Source: Kangiella koreensis DSM 16069
Lineage (GTDB): Bacteria > Pseudomonadota > Gammaproteobacteria > Enterobacterales > Kangiellaceae
Reading direction: 5' to 3'
DNA: 64,000 nucleotides
Assembly (NCBI RefSeq): GCF_000024085.1
Contig: NC_013166.1
Span: 868,001 to 932,000, forward strand
Positions 1-8,779 of the stretch are shown one piece after another; position 1 is the first letter of the stretch, and every line of letters starts with the position of its first letter. Both the position numbers and the translations under genes were made by a program. The notes beneath the pieces were generated by a model. That model was not told the DNA's origin, did no database searches, and saw nothing but the letters and a program-made list of their open reading frames with translations.

Positions 1-604
1 CGGTTTCCAGATCTAGAATACTCAGCAGCATTTTCTGGTGTCGACGCGGAATCATTGCACCAGCTTCATTAACTACTGTTCTTAACTCATCTTGACTGAG
101 ATGGTCCTCGCCTTCTTTGCCGGCATTGACGCCAAACAACTTCAATAAGCCATTGGCCAGAAAACTAATTAATTTAATGACCGGCGAAAAAATGGCGGAA
201 AGAGGTTTTAGAATTGGTGCTGCAAAGAAAGCAATACGCTCAGGATAAAGAGCTGCTAGCGTTTTTGGGGTTACTTCCGCGAAGATTAGAACGACAACCG
301 TTAACATTAAAGTCGCCGCAAATATACCGCCTTCACCCCAAAAGCGAATGGCGATGACTGTGGCAATTGCCGAAGCTAAAATATTAACAATGTTATTTCC
401 GAGCAATATAAGCCCGAGAAGTTTGTCCGGACGCTTGAGCATGTTGTAGACCCGTTTGGCACTGTGGTCTCCATTTTTTGCTCGGTGTTTCAATCGATAA
501 CGATTGAGCGACATCATTCCCGTTTCTGAGCTTGAAAAAAAAGCCGAGAGAAGTATCAGTAAGCCAAGAATGATAAACAGGGTGCTGGTCGACAGGGTTT
601 CCAA
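1..604 (-). CDS. HlyC/CorC-family (YfjD-like) membrane protein, 3' end cut by window
   Basis: About 201 N-terminal residues are present; the remainder, expected to hold the CBS pair and CorC_HlyC domain, lies beyond the left edge. The translation has an N-terminal membrane segment followed by SSSETGMMSLNRYRLKHRAK, then LLGNNIVNILAS and FAEVTPKTLAALYPERIAF, all hallmarks of the DUF21 transmembrane domain of the YfjD/CorC family (proposed Mg/Co efflux or metal-resistance proteins). A stop codon lies two codons upstream, so the start must be the TTG at 604, with a GAGG-like ribosome site. The start is 3 nt beyond the ypjD stop, so the two are probably co-transcribed and translationally coupled. 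Family assignment is firm, substrate is not. Confidence 0.88.
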   Translation of the reverse strand, partial: METLSTSTLFIILGLLILLSAFFSSSETGMMSLNRYRLKHRAKNGDHSAKRVYNMLKRPDKLLGLILLGNNIVNILASAIATVIAIRFWGEGGIFAATLMLTVVVLIFAEVTPKTLAALYPERIAFFAAPILKPLSAIFSPVIKLISFLANGLLKLFGVNAGKEGEDHLSQDELRTVVNEAGAMIPRRHQKMLLSILDLET

Positions 605-607
605 ACA

Positions 608-1399
608 CTAACCTCGCTGAAGAATGTAGTCTAGCACCAGCTTACTGCCAACGAATCCAATTGCCAGAATAATAAAGGCAATGATGCACAGCCGAGCAAA
701 GCGAATACCACTTAAACGGGATAACTTATACCCGAGGTAAAATGTACAGAAGCTGAACCAAGCCAAAGCAGAAAGAATGATTTTATGCAGTGACTGAGCT
801 TTTAATGCGCTATCCGGTTGCATAAAGCCGAGCACCAACGCAACACCCAAACTAATAATTCCCGAGAGTACCAAGGCCGATAGGAATTGCTCCATTTGCA
901 TCAAAGGTGGCAAAAGTGGGTGAATGGATGCTGGTTTACTGCGCAGTTTTTTGTGCAGGAACAAGACTAAAGCACTTTGAAAAGTTGCTACCAGAAGCAG
1001 GCTAAATCCAATGACCGAGAGCCAGATATGCCAAAAGGCTAATGTATTGCCTTTAAGCATTAAAATATTAGGCTTCTCTGGGAGAAGATTCAGTAATGAA
1101 ACCACTCCGGCAAATAGACAGGCGTAAAGCATTAGGTGGGGTGTTTGATGACTTAATCGATAAACCGCTACCAATAACACCATGATTAGTGAAATCAGCG
1201 ATAAGGTATTCAGTAGCGATAAATTTTGCCCGGCGCCAGTTTCTATCGCCAAATAAAGCGCGTACAGATGCAAAGCAATGGGTGCCAGCGGCAACCATTT
1301 TCCCCATTCTGGAACTTCTTTGGCCGGGTGGTTAAGGCGGAGAATAAAAAATACCGCCAATACAAGATAAGAAAGCCCGGTAATTATATCGATTAACAC
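608..1399 (-). CDS. ypjD: CcsA/YpjD-type cytochrome c assembly-like inner membrane protein
   Basis: 263 residues, almost entirely hydrophobic, about eight predicted membrane segments. Internal motifs such as LKGNTLAFWHIWLSVIGFSL and SLHKIILSALAWFSFCTFYL fit the CcmC/CcmF/CcsA superfamily, where conserved histidines between membrane helices bind haem. The gene lies divergent to ffh and just upstream of a corC-like gene, the standard gammaproteobacterial setting for ypjD. The start is GTG at 1399 with AAGG about six bases upstream. Family membership is known; a direct role in cytochrome c assembly is inferred and unproven for this branch. Confidence 0.87.
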   Translation of the reverse strand: MLIDIITGLSYLVLAVFFILRLNHPAKEVPEWGKWLPLAPIALHLYALYLAIETGAGQNLSLLNTLSLISLIMVLLVAVYRLSHQTPHLMLYACLFAGVVSLLNLLPEKPNILMLKGNTLAFWHIWLSVIGFSLLLVATFQSALVLFLHKKLRSKPASIHPLLPPLMQMEQFLSALVLSGIISLGVALVLGFMQPDSALKAQSLHKIILSALAWFSFCTFYLGYKLSRLSGIRFARLCIIAFIILAIGFVGSKLVLDYILQRG

Positions 1400-1510
1400 T
1401 GCCTTAAGGCCTTTAGTTTGTTAGAGTTTTCTTAATCCGCCATTTTAGAGCAAATTAACACTGAAACAAGCGCTATCTATGAGAAATACTACAACAAAGC
1501 CACTTGCTTT

Positions 1511-1521
1511 TCGTTATAATG
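1511..1521 (+). promoter_or_regulatory. Candidate -10 element for ffh (TCGTTATAATG)
   Basis: A perfect TATAAT at 1515-1520 preceded by TCGT lies about 43 bases before the ffh start. No convincing -35 hexamer is visible 17 bases upstream. The same 11 bases recur at 17874 and 49937, each time before a plus-strand gene. Confidence 0.55.
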
Positions 1522-1562
1522 CCCCTAATTTAATAAATGCCATTAATTTGAGATAAGCAACA

Positions 1563-2963
1563 ATGTTTGACAGTTTAAGTGATCGTCTCTCCGGTGCCCT
1601 GAAAACGCTAAAAGGAAAGGGCAAAATCAGTGAAGACAATATTAAGGATACGTTACGCGAAGTGCGCATGGCCTTGTTGGAGGCTGATGTTGCATTGCCC
1701 GTAGTAAAAGCTTTTATTGGTGATGTCAAAGAGCGTGCCATGGGTGCTGAGGTCGGTAAAGCTCTCGATCCCGGTCAGGCTTTCATCAAAATTGTTAATG
1801 ATGAGTTGGTCAAAGCGATGGGCGAGGCCAATGATGGCTTAAACCTAAGCGCTAAGCCACCAGTGGTAATTTTGATGGCAGGCTTGCAAGGTGCGGGTAA
1901 AACCACCAGTGCCGGTAAATTAGCTCATTTATTGCAGACTCGCGAAAAGAAATCGGTGATGGTTGCCAGTGCCGACGTTTATCGTCCAGCCGCAATCAAG
2001 CAGCTCGAAACGGTTGCTGGCGAAGTGGGCGCAACCTTCTTCCCAAGTTCAACCGACCAGAAGCCAATCGATATTGCCAATAACGCCATCAAAGAAGCGA
2101 AAAAGCAGTTTATTGATGTGGTCATAATCGATACGGCGGGTCGTTTGGCGATTGATGAAGCCATGATGGATGAAATCAAGGCGCTTCATGCTGCGATAGA
2201 GCCGACCGAAACTCTCTTTGTTGTTGACTCAATGACTGGTCAGGATGCCGCCAATACCGCGAAGGCGTTTAATGATGCCTTGCCGTTAACCGGTGTTATT
2301 CTGACCAAAGCCGATGGTGATGCGCGTGGCGGTGCGGCTCTGTCTATTCGTCATATCACGGGTAAACCAATTAAGTTTATTGGTATGGGCGAGAAAATCG
2401 ATCAGCTGGAGCCATTCCATCCAGAGCGTGTTGCCTCTCGAATTTTAGGAATGGGCGATGTCTTAAGCTTGATTGAAGAAGTCGAGCGTAAGGTTGATAA
2501 GAAAAAAGCCGAGAAAGTCGCCAAGAAAATTATGAAAGGCAAAGGCTTTGATCTCGGTGATTTCCGCGATCAGCTTTTACAAATGAATAATATGGGTGGC
2601 ATGGCAGGTTTAATGGATAAGCTGCCTGGCATGGGACAAATCCCCGAAGCGGCTAAGAAAAAAGCTCTTAATAACAAAATGACTGATCGCATGATCGCCA
2701 TGATCAATTCAATGACGCCAAAAGAGCGCGCTCGACCAGAGCTGATAAAAGGTTCTCGTAAAAAGCGTATCGCCAATGGTTCCGGCACTCAGATTCAAGA
2801 CGTCAATCGCCTGCTTAAGCAATTCAATCAGATGCAAAAAATGATGAAGAAGATGAAAGGACCAGGCGGCATGATGAAGATGATGCGCGGCATGAAAGGA
2901 ATGATGCCTCCGGGAGGAGGTGGGCCGGGCGGACCTGGGGGGATGCCTCCTTTCGGCCGATAA
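1563..2963 (+). CDS. ffh: Signal recognition particle GTPase Ffh
   Basis: 466 residues, normal for Ffh. It binds 4.5S RNA and signal sequences on nascent chains and delivers ribosomes to FtsY at the membrane. The N domain (about 1-90) precedes the NG GTPase: P-loop GLQGAGKTT at 108-116, DTAGR near 190, TKADGDARGG near 248. The C-terminal M domain is methionine-rich (MNNMGGMAGLMDKLPGM and a Met/Lys/Gly tail ending PGGMPPFGR) and holds the SGSGTQIQDVN-like RNA-binding segment (NGSGTQIQDVNRLLKQF). It is divergent from ypjD. ATG at 1563 follows GATAAGCAACA, a weak ribosome site; the N-terminal MFDSLSDRLS is canonical. Confidence 0.98.
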   Translation: MFDSLSDRLSGALKTLKGKGKISEDNIKDTLREVRMALLEADVALPVVKAFIGDVKERAMGAEVGKALDPGQAFIKIVNDELVKAMGEANDGLNLSAKPPVVILMAGLQGAGKTTSAGKLAHLLQTREKKSVMVASADVYRPAAIKQLETVAGEVGATFFPSSTDQKPIDIANNAIKEAKKQFIDVVIIDTAGRLAIDEAMMDEIKALHAAIEPTETLFVVDSMTGQDAANTAKAFNDALPLTGVILTKADGDARGGAALSIRHITGKPIKFIGMGEKIDQLEPFHPERVASRILGMGDVLSLIEEVERKVDKKKAEKVAKKIMKGKGFDLGDFRDQLLQMNNMGGMAGLMDKLPGMGQIPEAAKKKALNNKMTDRMIAMINSMTPKERARPELIKGSRKKRIANGSGTQIQDVNRLLKQFNQMQKMMKKMKGPGGMMKMMRGMKGMMPPGGGGPGGPGGMPPFGR

Positions 2964-3067
2964 AAGCTTCTAATAGCTTCGTTAAATATCCTTAACTTTT
3001 TGACTCGTTTACTTTTAGTAAACCACGGCAAAAAGTTAAGGTATTTGCCTTGCTCTAGAAGCTTTTA
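2961..3067. repeat. Nested inverted-repeat (hairpin) element 1 after ffh
   Basis: Starting on the last bases of ffh, three nested stems are visible: outer 2961-2972 with 3056-3067 (12 of 12), middle 2984-3002 with 3029-3046 (one bulged base), and apical GTTTACT-TTT-AGTAAAC at 3007-3023. The long stem could end ffh transcription, but no clean T-run follows it. It is contiguous with a second element of the same architecture. Confidence 0.75.
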
Positions 3068-3205
3068 AAGTTCTTGTAATGGCTAAAATCACTGATTACT
3101 TTGTTAAAAATCCTTTTCTCACTAGTTACTTACTGAAGTAAGCGCCTGGCTTGAAAAGGATTTTAGCCTCGTACTAAGTGATGTTCTCTCCCTAAAAGCT
3201 TTCTG
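3056..3205. repeat. Nested inverted-repeat (hairpin) element 2
   Basis: It shares the AAGCTTTT arm of element 1 at its left edge and pairs it with AAAAGCTT near 3194-3201. Inside are 3088-3099 with 3171-3182 (10 of 12 pair), 3107-3118 with 3153-3164 (12 of 12), and an apical CTTAC-TGAA-GTAAG hairpin at 3129-3142. The architecture is the same as element 1 but the stem sequences differ. It fills the interval to the convergent gene at 3223. Confidence 0.65.
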
Positions 3206-3222
3206 CCATTTTAGGTAAGCTT

Positions 3223-3921
3223 TTATTTTTCCTCTGAAATAATTACAGTACCTTTCTTTCTTTCCTCTTGGATGTATTCTTCCATAAGCTCGATACCAGC
3301 TTTCATTTTTTTGAGATTTTCGGGCTGAATTTTCGCTGCAAATTCAAGGCAGTCTTTACCGAAGCTGCTGACAATGTCTGGGATAGTATTAGCTCCCCAG
3401 ACGCTATTTATATTACATGTAACCTGAATTCTTTCGCAGGCGTTCACATTAACCTGAAGTCTGCTTCCGGTACATTTTGGGAATTCATCTTTGAGATAAG
3501 ATAGGAAATTCTCGGCTATGCCAAGGTTACTATATTGTCTGTATATATCGGAGGATGACTTTACAATCTGATCTTTTTGCTCAGGTGAGATAAGAGAATT
3601 GATATGATCAAAATGCTTTGAAAGCTCTTTATTTCCGTTCTCTTTGGCTACTCTGGCCCAGGCATATGCCTTTTGAAGGTCTTTTTCACCGGTCAGTCCG
3701 TTCAAATAGACGACCGATAATATATATTGTGCATACTTGTCGCCCGCCTTGGCTAACTTTGAGTATAGCTGTTGTGATTCTTGGTATTGTTCATTTTTGA
3801 ATAACTCATCTGCCTTTGCTATATCCGACTCATTAATCACGTAAAACTCTTGGTTACTTCCAAAAACTATCGAAGAGCAAGATAGTAGAACGATAGTAAG
3901 TAGTAATTTCTTGATATGCAT
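3223..3921 (-). CDS. Secreted Sel1/TPR-like hypothetical protein
   Basis: 232 residues. The N-terminus MHIKKLLLTIVLLSCSSIVFG is a signal peptide, probably cleaved after VFG, so the product is expected in the periplasm. Residues about 35-100 (KADELFKNEQYQESQQLYSK, then AGDKYAQYILSVVYLNG and DLQKAYAWARVA) look like one or two Sel1/TPR helical repeats, usually protein-binding scaffolds. The C-terminal half has four cysteines (KCTGS, NACERIQVTC, DCLEF) that may form disulfides, and a charged helical end. It is convergent with ffh across the two hairpin elements. No specific function can be named. Confidence 0.72.
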   Translation of the reverse strand: MHIKKLLLTIVLLSCSSIVFGSNQEFYVINESDIAKADELFKNEQYQESQQLYSKLAKAGDKYAQYILSVVYLNGLTGEKDLQKAYAWARVAKENGNKELSKHFDHINSLISPEQKDQIVKSSSDIYRQYSNLGIAENFLSYLKDEFPKCTGSRLQVNVNACERIQVTCNINSVWGANTIPDIVSSFGKDCLEFAAKIQPENLKKMKAGIELMEEYIQEERKKGTVIISEEK

Positions 3922-4000
3922 AATCCTTTTTTCCTTTGCTTATTAAGTGATTGTCGTTTTTAGGACGTTATTGAAATTAGAATGGTGACAACAATTAATA

Positions 4001-4036
4001 TTCATCTACTAGACAATATAATCATCAGTAGATGAA
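4001..4036. repeat. 10-bp inverted repeat in the 3922-4114 gap
   Basis: TTCATCTACT at 4001-4010 pairs with AGTAGATGAA at 4027-4036, extended by flanking A/T pairs, with a 16-base loop. It lies between two minus-strand genes and could be a transcript end for the gene starting at 4432, but there is no clear T-run. The rest of this gap is AT-rich and holds nothing else recognised. Confidence 0.5.
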
Positions 4037-4114
4037 AATATACTTTAGCTAGGAAATTAATTCAGGGCCAGGTATATAATTGGCTAACCCTGATTTATCG
4101 AGCTGTGTAACAGT

Positions 4115-4432
4115 TTAGAAATCGAACAACTCTCCGAGCAGGCTTTTTTTCTTTTTACGCTTGTAGTGATCGTTGTCACTATATCCATGATGTGCTCGGC
4201 TTTGCTCGCGATATTTAGATTCTTTATAGTGGTCATCACGATATCTTGGCTCTTGAGCGTGAGGTTGTGGGTTTGTAGCTTGAGGTGCTGCAGCTGGCGC
4301 TGAACGCTCAATAATTTTGTCCAACTCACCACGATCCAGCCAAACACCGCGGCACTTAGGACAGTAGTCAATTTCAATTCCTTCGCGCGAGGTCATTACT
4401 AAATCAGCACCATCACAGACAGGGCATTGCAT
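4115..4432 (-). CDS. TFIIB-type zinc-ribbon protein
   Basis: 105 residues. It begins MQCPVCDGADLV, then IDYCPKCRGVWLDRGELDKI, giving two CxxC knuckles and the GVWLDRGELDK signature of the bacterial zf-TFIIB family (PF13453-type). The middle is Ala/Pro/Gln-rich, the rest is Lys/Arg/His/Tyr-rich and probably disordered, and it ends in a short hydrophobic LLGELFDF motif. Relatives often end in a similar LxxLFDF tail. The function is unknown. The start ATG at 4432 has an AAGGAG site just upstream on the minus strand. Confidence 0.83.
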   Translation of the reverse strand: MQCPVCDGADLVMTSREGIEIDYCPKCRGVWLDRGELDKIIERSAPAAAPQATNPQPHAQEPRYRDDHYKESKYREQSRAHHGYSDNDHYKRKKKKSLLGELFDF

Positions 4433-4674
4433 AGGGGTAACTCCTTTAACTTGATGTTTAATATATGTCTTCTTGTTTATAGCAATATTTTGGATGTTTG
4501 AGTATCAATCAAGGATAAAGATTGGTCAGCAAATGTAACAACGCTTAGTGATAGAGCTGAATGGTGAATGGATAAGTGTGCGGACTATTTAGTGTGTTCG
4601 TAAATATAAATTGTAAGGTTTCACCGAATCAGGCGAATAAGGTAGTAAATATAAGGATTTTTTAGGTAAAATCG

Positions 4675-4704
4675 TTTCCAAATGCCGTGTATTTAATGTA
4701 AAAT
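4675..4704 (+). promoter_or_regulatory. Candidate promoter of the rpsP operon
   Basis: TTTCCA (4675-4680), an 18-base spacer and TAAAAT (4699-4704), followed by the GC-rich TCGCGC. A GC-rich discriminator after the -10 is typical of promoters under stringent control, which suits a ribosomal protein operon. A 7-bp hairpin (TTTTGAA/TTCAAAA, 4719-4736) lies in the predicted untranslated leader. The rest of the 4433-4674 gap shows no gene. Confidence 0.55.
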
Positions 4705-4795
4705 TCGCGCTCTTAAAATTTTGAAAGCCTTCAAAAGCCTCGATTTCTGGCGCTTTTGGGGCTGTTTTGTACTTAAAACAGAGGATTTGAACGAT

Positions 4796-5041
4796 ATGGT
4801 AACCATTCGTTTAGCTCGTGGTGGTTCTAAAAAACGCCCATTTTACCACGTTGTAGTTGCTGATGTTCGCGCTCGTCGCGACGGCCGTTTCATTGAGCGT
4901 GTAGGTTTCTTTAACCCGGTAGCTCGTGGTAATGAAGAGCGTTTACGCCTTGATAATGACCGTATTCAACACTGGATCGGTGAAGGCGCGCAAACATCTA
5001 CCCGCGTAGCGACTTTAATGAAACAAGCTGCTAAAGCTTAA
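4796..5041 (+). CDS. rpsP: 30S ribosomal protein S16
   Basis: 81 residues, the usual S16 length. It begins [20 protein letters not shown], diagnostic for S16, with [10 protein letters not shown] and [17 protein letters not shown] further on. It binds 16S rRNA early in assembly of the small-subunit body. An upstream in-frame codon at 4721 would add 25 untypical residues, so ATG 4796 after the GAGG at 4781-4784 is chosen. It is the first gene of rpsP-rimM-trmD-rplS. Confidence 0.97.
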   Translation: MVTIRLARGGSKKRPFYHVVVADVRARRDGRFIERVGFFNPVARGNEERLRLDNDRIQHWIGEGAQTSTRVATLMKQAAKA

Positions 5042-5079
5042 TTAAATCGTTCTAACAAACTGATTTAATAGGGTTTTCT

Positions 5080-5601
5080 ATGTCACAAGCTTTTAAGCCG
5101 CTAATTGTCGGCAAATTAAACGGAGCTTCTGGCATAAAAGGGTGGGTAAAGGTTTTTTCCTATACTGACCCGAAGGAGAATATCCTGAATTATAGTCCCT
5201 GGTATTTGAAACTGGATGGCCAATGGCAACAGGTTTTAATTATCAATGGACGTGAGCAGGGAAAGACTGTGGTGGCTCAGCTTGAAGGTTGTAATGACCG
5301 TAATACAGCTGAGAGTTACCGTGGCGTTGAGATTGCAATTGATGAGTCTCAACTGCCTCAGCTTGAGGAAGGTGAATATTACTGGCGTGACCTGGTTGGG
5401 TTAACGGTGGTTAATGTTGCCGGAGACGAGATGGGAACAGTCGAGAAAATGATGGAAACGGGTGCTAATGACGTATTAGTGGTTAAAACTGCTTCGAAAG
5501 AAGAGTTGCTAATACCTTATGTTCCCGAGTATAGCGTGATCAAGGTTGATCTGGAGTCTAAGCAGATTACGGTTGACTGGGAGTTTGACGACCAGCCATG
5601 A
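5080..5601 (+). CDS. rimM: Ribosome maturation factor RimM
   Basis: 173 residues. The N-terminal RimM barrel domain ([21 protein letters not shown] split across residues about 10-30) and the PRC-barrel half with [13 protein letters not shown] and [11 protein letters not shown], then [16 protein letters not shown], are all canonical. RimM assists 30S head assembly and binds S19. It is 38 bases downstream of rpsP and 19 bases before trmD, so part of the same operon. ATG 5080 has a GGG-containing site upstream. Confidence 0.96.
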   Translation: MSQAFKPLIVGKLNGASGIKGWVKVFSYTDPKENILNYSPWYLKLDGQWQQVLIINGREQGKTVVAQLEGCNDRNTAESYRGVEIAIDESQLPQLEEGEYYWRDLVGLTVVNVAGDEMGTVEKMMETGANDVLVVKTASKEELLIPYVPEYSVIKVDLESKQITVDWEFDDQP

Positions 5602-5620
5602 ATCACATGAGGTTCAGCGC

Positions 5621-6388
5621 ATGAACATTCATGTGATTTCTTTGTTTCCGACCATGTTTGATGGGGTTATGGAGCAAGGCGTAGTCGGCAGAGCGGTCAA
5701 GCAGGGCAAAGTACATTTTGCTGTGACTAATCCGCGAGACTTCACAACGGATAAACATAGAACCGTTGACGATAGACCTTACGGTGGTGGGCCAGGCATG
5801 TTAATGATGACTGAACCGCTAGCCGAAGCAATTCGTTATGCTGAGACTCGCATGAGTCTTGAGACACCATCAGAACCTGTTTACAAAGTGTATTTGTCCC
5901 CACAAGGACGCCGCCTGAACCATCAGGTGGTTAAAGAATTGGCCGGAAAGCCAAACCTGCTATTTGTAGCAGGGCGCTATGAAGGGATTGATGAGCGAGT
6001 GATTGAGTCAGAAATTGATGATGAAATCTCGCTAGGCGACTTTGTTCTTAGTGGTGGTGAGATTGCAGCTATGGCTGTAATCGATGCGGTGGTCAGAATG
6101 CAGCCGGGCGTGCTCGGACATGAAGACTCTGCAAGTGAAGACTCTTTTGCGGAAGGTTTATTGGATCATCCGCATTATACAAGGCCTGAGATTTTTGAGG
6201 GCCAGCAGGTCCCGCCCATATTGCTCAGTGGCGATCATGAGAACATTCGTCGCTGGAGGCTGAAGCAATCTCTGGGGAGAACCTGGTTGAGACGTAAGGA
6301 TTTGTTGGACGACATTCAACTGAATGATGAGCAACAAAAACTCTTACAGGAATTTATTGAAGAATACCAAGCAAGCGCTAACAAGTAG
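5621..6388 (+). CDS. trmD: tRNA (guanine-37-N1)-methyltransferase
   Basis: 255 residues. SAM-dependent SPOUT enzyme that makes m1G37 in tRNAs reading CNN codons and prevents +1 frameshifts. Motifs include [15 protein letters not shown] at the start, [26 protein letters not shown] and [13 protein letters not shown], which form the trefoil-knot SAM site. An in-frame upstream start (5546, inside rimM) is rejected because ATG 5621 gives the family N-terminus and has GAGGTT upstream. Lies between rimM and rplS as in most bacteria. Confidence 0.97.
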   Translation: MNIHVISLFPTMFDGVMEQGVVGRAVKQGKVHFAVTNPRDFTTDKHRTVDDRPYGGGPGMLMMTEPLAEAIRYAETRMSLETPSEPVYKVYLSPQGRRLNHQVVKELAGKPNLLFVAGRYEGIDERVIESEIDDEISLGDFVLSGGEIAAMAVIDAVVRMQPGVLGHEDSASEDSFAEGLLDHPHYTRPEIFEGQQVPPILLSGDHENIRRWRLKQSLGRTWLRRKDLLDDIQLNDEQQKLLQEFIEEYQASANK

Positions 6389-6442
6389 TCTTCGACCGAT
6401 TAATTTTGAACGAGCGAGAGCTCGAATGAGGAGCATACAGCC

Positions 6443-6799
6443 ATGAGTAACATTATCCAGCAATTAGAAGCTGAGCAAATGAACAAAGAGATCCCGACCT
6501 TTGGTGCCGGTGATACAGTTATTGTTCAAGTTAAAGTTAAAGAAGGTAACCGTGAGCGTTTACAGGCTTTTGAAGGCGTTGTTATCGCAAAGCGTAACCG
6601 CGGTCTTAACTCTGCATTCACAGTGCGTAAGATTTCTTCTGGTGTAGGCGTTGAGCGTACATTCCAATCTTACAGCCCAATGATTGACAGCATCGAAGTT
6701 AAGCGTCGTGGTGATGTTCGTAAAGCGAAAATCTACTACTTGCGTGAGCGTTCAGGTAAATCTGCACGTATTAAAGAAAAACTGGTTCTTAAAAAGTAA
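6443..6799 (+). CDS. rplS: 50S ribosomal protein L19
   Basis: 118 residues, normal for L19. Contains [51 protein letters not shown] and [17 protein letters not shown]. It sits at the 30S-50S interface. ATG 6443 is preceded by ATGAGGAGC. It is the last gene of the operon, ended by a strong terminator at 6815-6845. Confidence 0.97.
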   Translation: MSNIIQQLEAEQMNKEIPTFGAGDTVIVQVKVKEGNRERLQAFEGVVIAKRNRGLNSAFTVRKISSGVGVERTFQSYSPMIDSIEVKRRGDVRKAKIYYLRERSGKSARIKEKLVLKK

Positions 6800-6814
6800 G
6801 ATCAGTTCTTCGCT

Positions 6815-6845
6815 AAAAAAAGCAGTCCATTGGGCTGCTTTTTTT
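6815..6845 (+). terminator. Intrinsic terminator of the rpsP operon
   Basis: A-run 6815-6821, GCAG/CTGC stem with one T-G wobble and CC/GG, loop ATT, then seven T at 6839-6845. The A-run also pairs with the T-run, so it could act on both strands. Confidence 0.9.
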
Positions 6846-6903
6846 ATGCCTCAAACTTTTATTCTGGTAAAGTTGAAGTTTACCAAGTTTTAGTTGTGGC
6901 GAG

Positions 6904-7791
6904 ATGAGCGAATCGATTATTGAACAGTTCTGTGATCAGGTCTGGATGGAGCAGGGGTTATCCGATGCTACCTTGTCCAGCTATCGTAGTGATCTCAAAT
7001 TGTTCAATCAGTGGCTCCAAAAGCAAGGCAAGGATTTGCTTCGCAGTTCACCATTCGACATCCAGCAATATTTAGCCGAGCGATATACCAAGCAATACAG
7101 TAGCCGTTCTACGGCTCGTTTTTTATCATCTGCCCGTAAGTTTTACCGTTACTTAATACAGTCGAATCAGATCAAGGTCGACCCGACACAGCAAATCGAC
7201 AGCCCCAAAATTCAACCGCCAGTACCCAAGTCCCTAAGTGAAGACGAGGTGGATAGCTTGCTCAGTCAGCCTGATTTGGAGACGGCACTCGGTTTACGTG
7301 ACAAAGCCATGCTGGAGCTTTTATACAGTAGTGGCCTGCGTATTACTGAGCTGATTTCAGTAGAAGTCAACCAGATTGGTTTCCAGCAGGGTGTAATGCG
7401 AGTGATTGGTAAGGGCAACAAGGAGCGATTAGTTCCGATTGGCGAAGAAGCATTACAGGCAATATCGCTATATATCAGACATGGTCGAGCAGAGCTGGCA
7501 AACGAAAAAGTTTGCGACTGGTTGTTTTTGAGCACCAGAGGGCAGAGAATGACGCGCCAGACTTTCTGGCATCGAATTAAGCTTTATGCCAAAACTGCAG
7601 GAATCAGAAAGCATTTATCGCCGCATACCTTACGTCATGCTTTTGCCACACACCTACTGAATCATGGGGCTGATTTGCGTACACTGCAAATGTTGTTAGG
7701 GCACAGTGATTTGTCAACCACACAAATCTATACTCACGTCGCTAAGGAACGGCTCAAGCAGCTCCATAGCGAGCATCATCCACGAGGTTGA
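6904..7791 (+). CDS. xerD: Tyrosine recombinase XerD
   Basis: 295 residues. Site-specific recombinase acting with XerC at dif to resolve chromosome dimers at the FtsK-bearing septum. The N-terminal SAM-like DNA-binding domain (about 1-95) precedes the catalytic domain. Its residues are visible: Arg in YSSGLRITEL (near 145), Lys in GKGNKERLVPIG, His-x-x-Arg in SPHTLRHAFATH, His in LLGHSDLST, and Tyr in TTQIYTHV (near 276). Assigned XerD rather than XerC because the next gene is dsbC, the usual gammaproteobacterial neighbour. Confidence 0.95.
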   Translation: MSESIIEQFCDQVWMEQGLSDATLSSYRSDLKLFNQWLQKQGKDLLRSSPFDIQQYLAERYTKQYSSRSTARFLSSARKFYRYLIQSNQIKVDPTQQIDSPKIQPPVPKSLSEDEVDSLLSQPDLETALGLRDKAMLELLYSSGLRITELISVEVNQIGFQQGVMRVIGKGNKERLVPIGEEALQAISLYIRHGRAELANEKVCDWLFLSTRGQRMTRQTFWHRIKLYAKTAGIRKHLSPHTLRHAFATHLLNHGADLRTLQMLLGHSDLSTTQIYTHVAKERLKQLHSEHHPRG

Positions 7792-7947
7792 TGGTTATTA
7801 AAACCCATGTTTAGGGTGTAAATGTTTGTAAATCGGCTTAAAAGTTAGCTAGCGACTGGCTAGAATGGCATTCTTAACAGGTGTCTATATTTCTTAAGTT
7901 CACCTTTCCATAAATTCATTACGCATCTGAGTGGAGTCCCTATCAAG

Positions 7948-8706
7948 ATGAAAAATCTGTTAATTATATTGATGCTTAGCTTAACTATTCCTTTAGCCTC
8001 TGCAGCTACCAAGGCTCTGAGTGAAGAGGAAGTTAAAGTGATGTTAGAAGCGCGTTTCCCGGGTGCATCGATAGACCATGTTTCTCCCTCAGAGGTGGAC
8101 TCTCTGTATTCCTTCATGTTGCAAGGTGATCTTTATTATGTATCAAATGATGGGAAGTACCTGATCGATGGCAAAATGCTTGATATTTCAACAGAGCAAA
8201 TTCGAAATATCTCACAGGAACGAATTTCTCAGCTCGATCAAATGAAGTCACCGATGCGTAAACGTGAAATGGCTAAGCTGAAAGATGAAGATATGGTTAT
8301 TTTCAAAGCACCAAATGAAGAGCATGTCATTAGTGTTTTCACCGATATAGATTGTGGCTATTGCCAAAAAATGCATCGTGAGCGTGATGATTATTTAAGC
8401 CGGGGCATTACCATTCGCTATTTAGCATTCCCGCGCGCTGGATTAAAATCAAAATCAGCGGACAAACTACAAGGGATATGGTGCGCTAAAGATCAGCAGA
8501 CAGCCATGACTGAAGCCAAGCTAGAGCGAAAGTACCGTGAAGGTAGTTGTACGACACCATTTGCTGAGCATATGAGCTTAGTCAGAAAGTTTGGTATTCG
8601 AGGAACGCCTGGCATTATCCTCGAAAATGGCGACTTAGTGGGTGGTTACCTGCCAGCTGAAATCATGCGCCAGCGTTTGGATCAGCTTAAGAAAGACACC
8701 AAGTAA
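7948..8706 (+). CDS. dsbC: Periplasmic disulfide isomerase DsbC
   Basis: 252 residues with a signal peptide (MKNLLIILMLSLTIPLASA). An N-terminal dimerisation domain (about 25-80) and linker lead to a thioredoxin fold with active site CGYC near residues 136-139 in FTDIDCGYCQKMH. The cis-Pro loop is in GIRGTPGIILENG, and a structural cysteine pair (GIWCAKD, REGSCTT) is present. DsbC shuffles wrong disulfides and is kept reduced by DsbD. It is 156 bases downstream of xerD; the gap contains no gene. Terminator at 8728. Confidence 0.95.
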   Translation: MKNLLIILMLSLTIPLASAATKALSEEEVKVMLEARFPGASIDHVSPSEVDSLYSFMLQGDLYYVSNDGKYLIDGKMLDISTEQIRNISQERISQLDQMKSPMRKREMAKLKDEDMVIFKAPNEEHVISVFTDIDCGYCQKMHRERDDYLSRGITIRYLAFPRAGLKSKSADKLQGIWCAKDQQTAMTEAKLERKYREGSCTTPFAEHMSLVRKFGIRGTPGIILENGDLVGGYLPAEIMRQRLDQLKKDTK

Positions 8707-8727
8707 TAGTATTTTAGAATTCGAATG

Positions 8728-8760
8728 CCTGTTTTGTCACTTGATGAAGCAGGTTTTTTT
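8728..8760 (+). terminator. Intrinsic terminator after dsbC
   Basis: CCTGTTT (8728-8734) pairs with AAGCAGG (8747-8753, one G-T wobble), 12-base loop, followed by seven T at 8754-8760. Confidence 0.75.
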
Positions 8761-8779
8761 GTGCTTGCGGCAATTAAAA

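Noticed and set aside
393..608. GTG-initiated 71-residue frame on the minus strand
   Set aside because: It is a frame shadow of the CorC-like gene, whose real frame carries the DUF21 motifs and starts at 604.
4721..4795. Longer rpsP start
   Set aside because: It adds 25 residues atypical for S16; ATG 4796 gives the family N-terminus.
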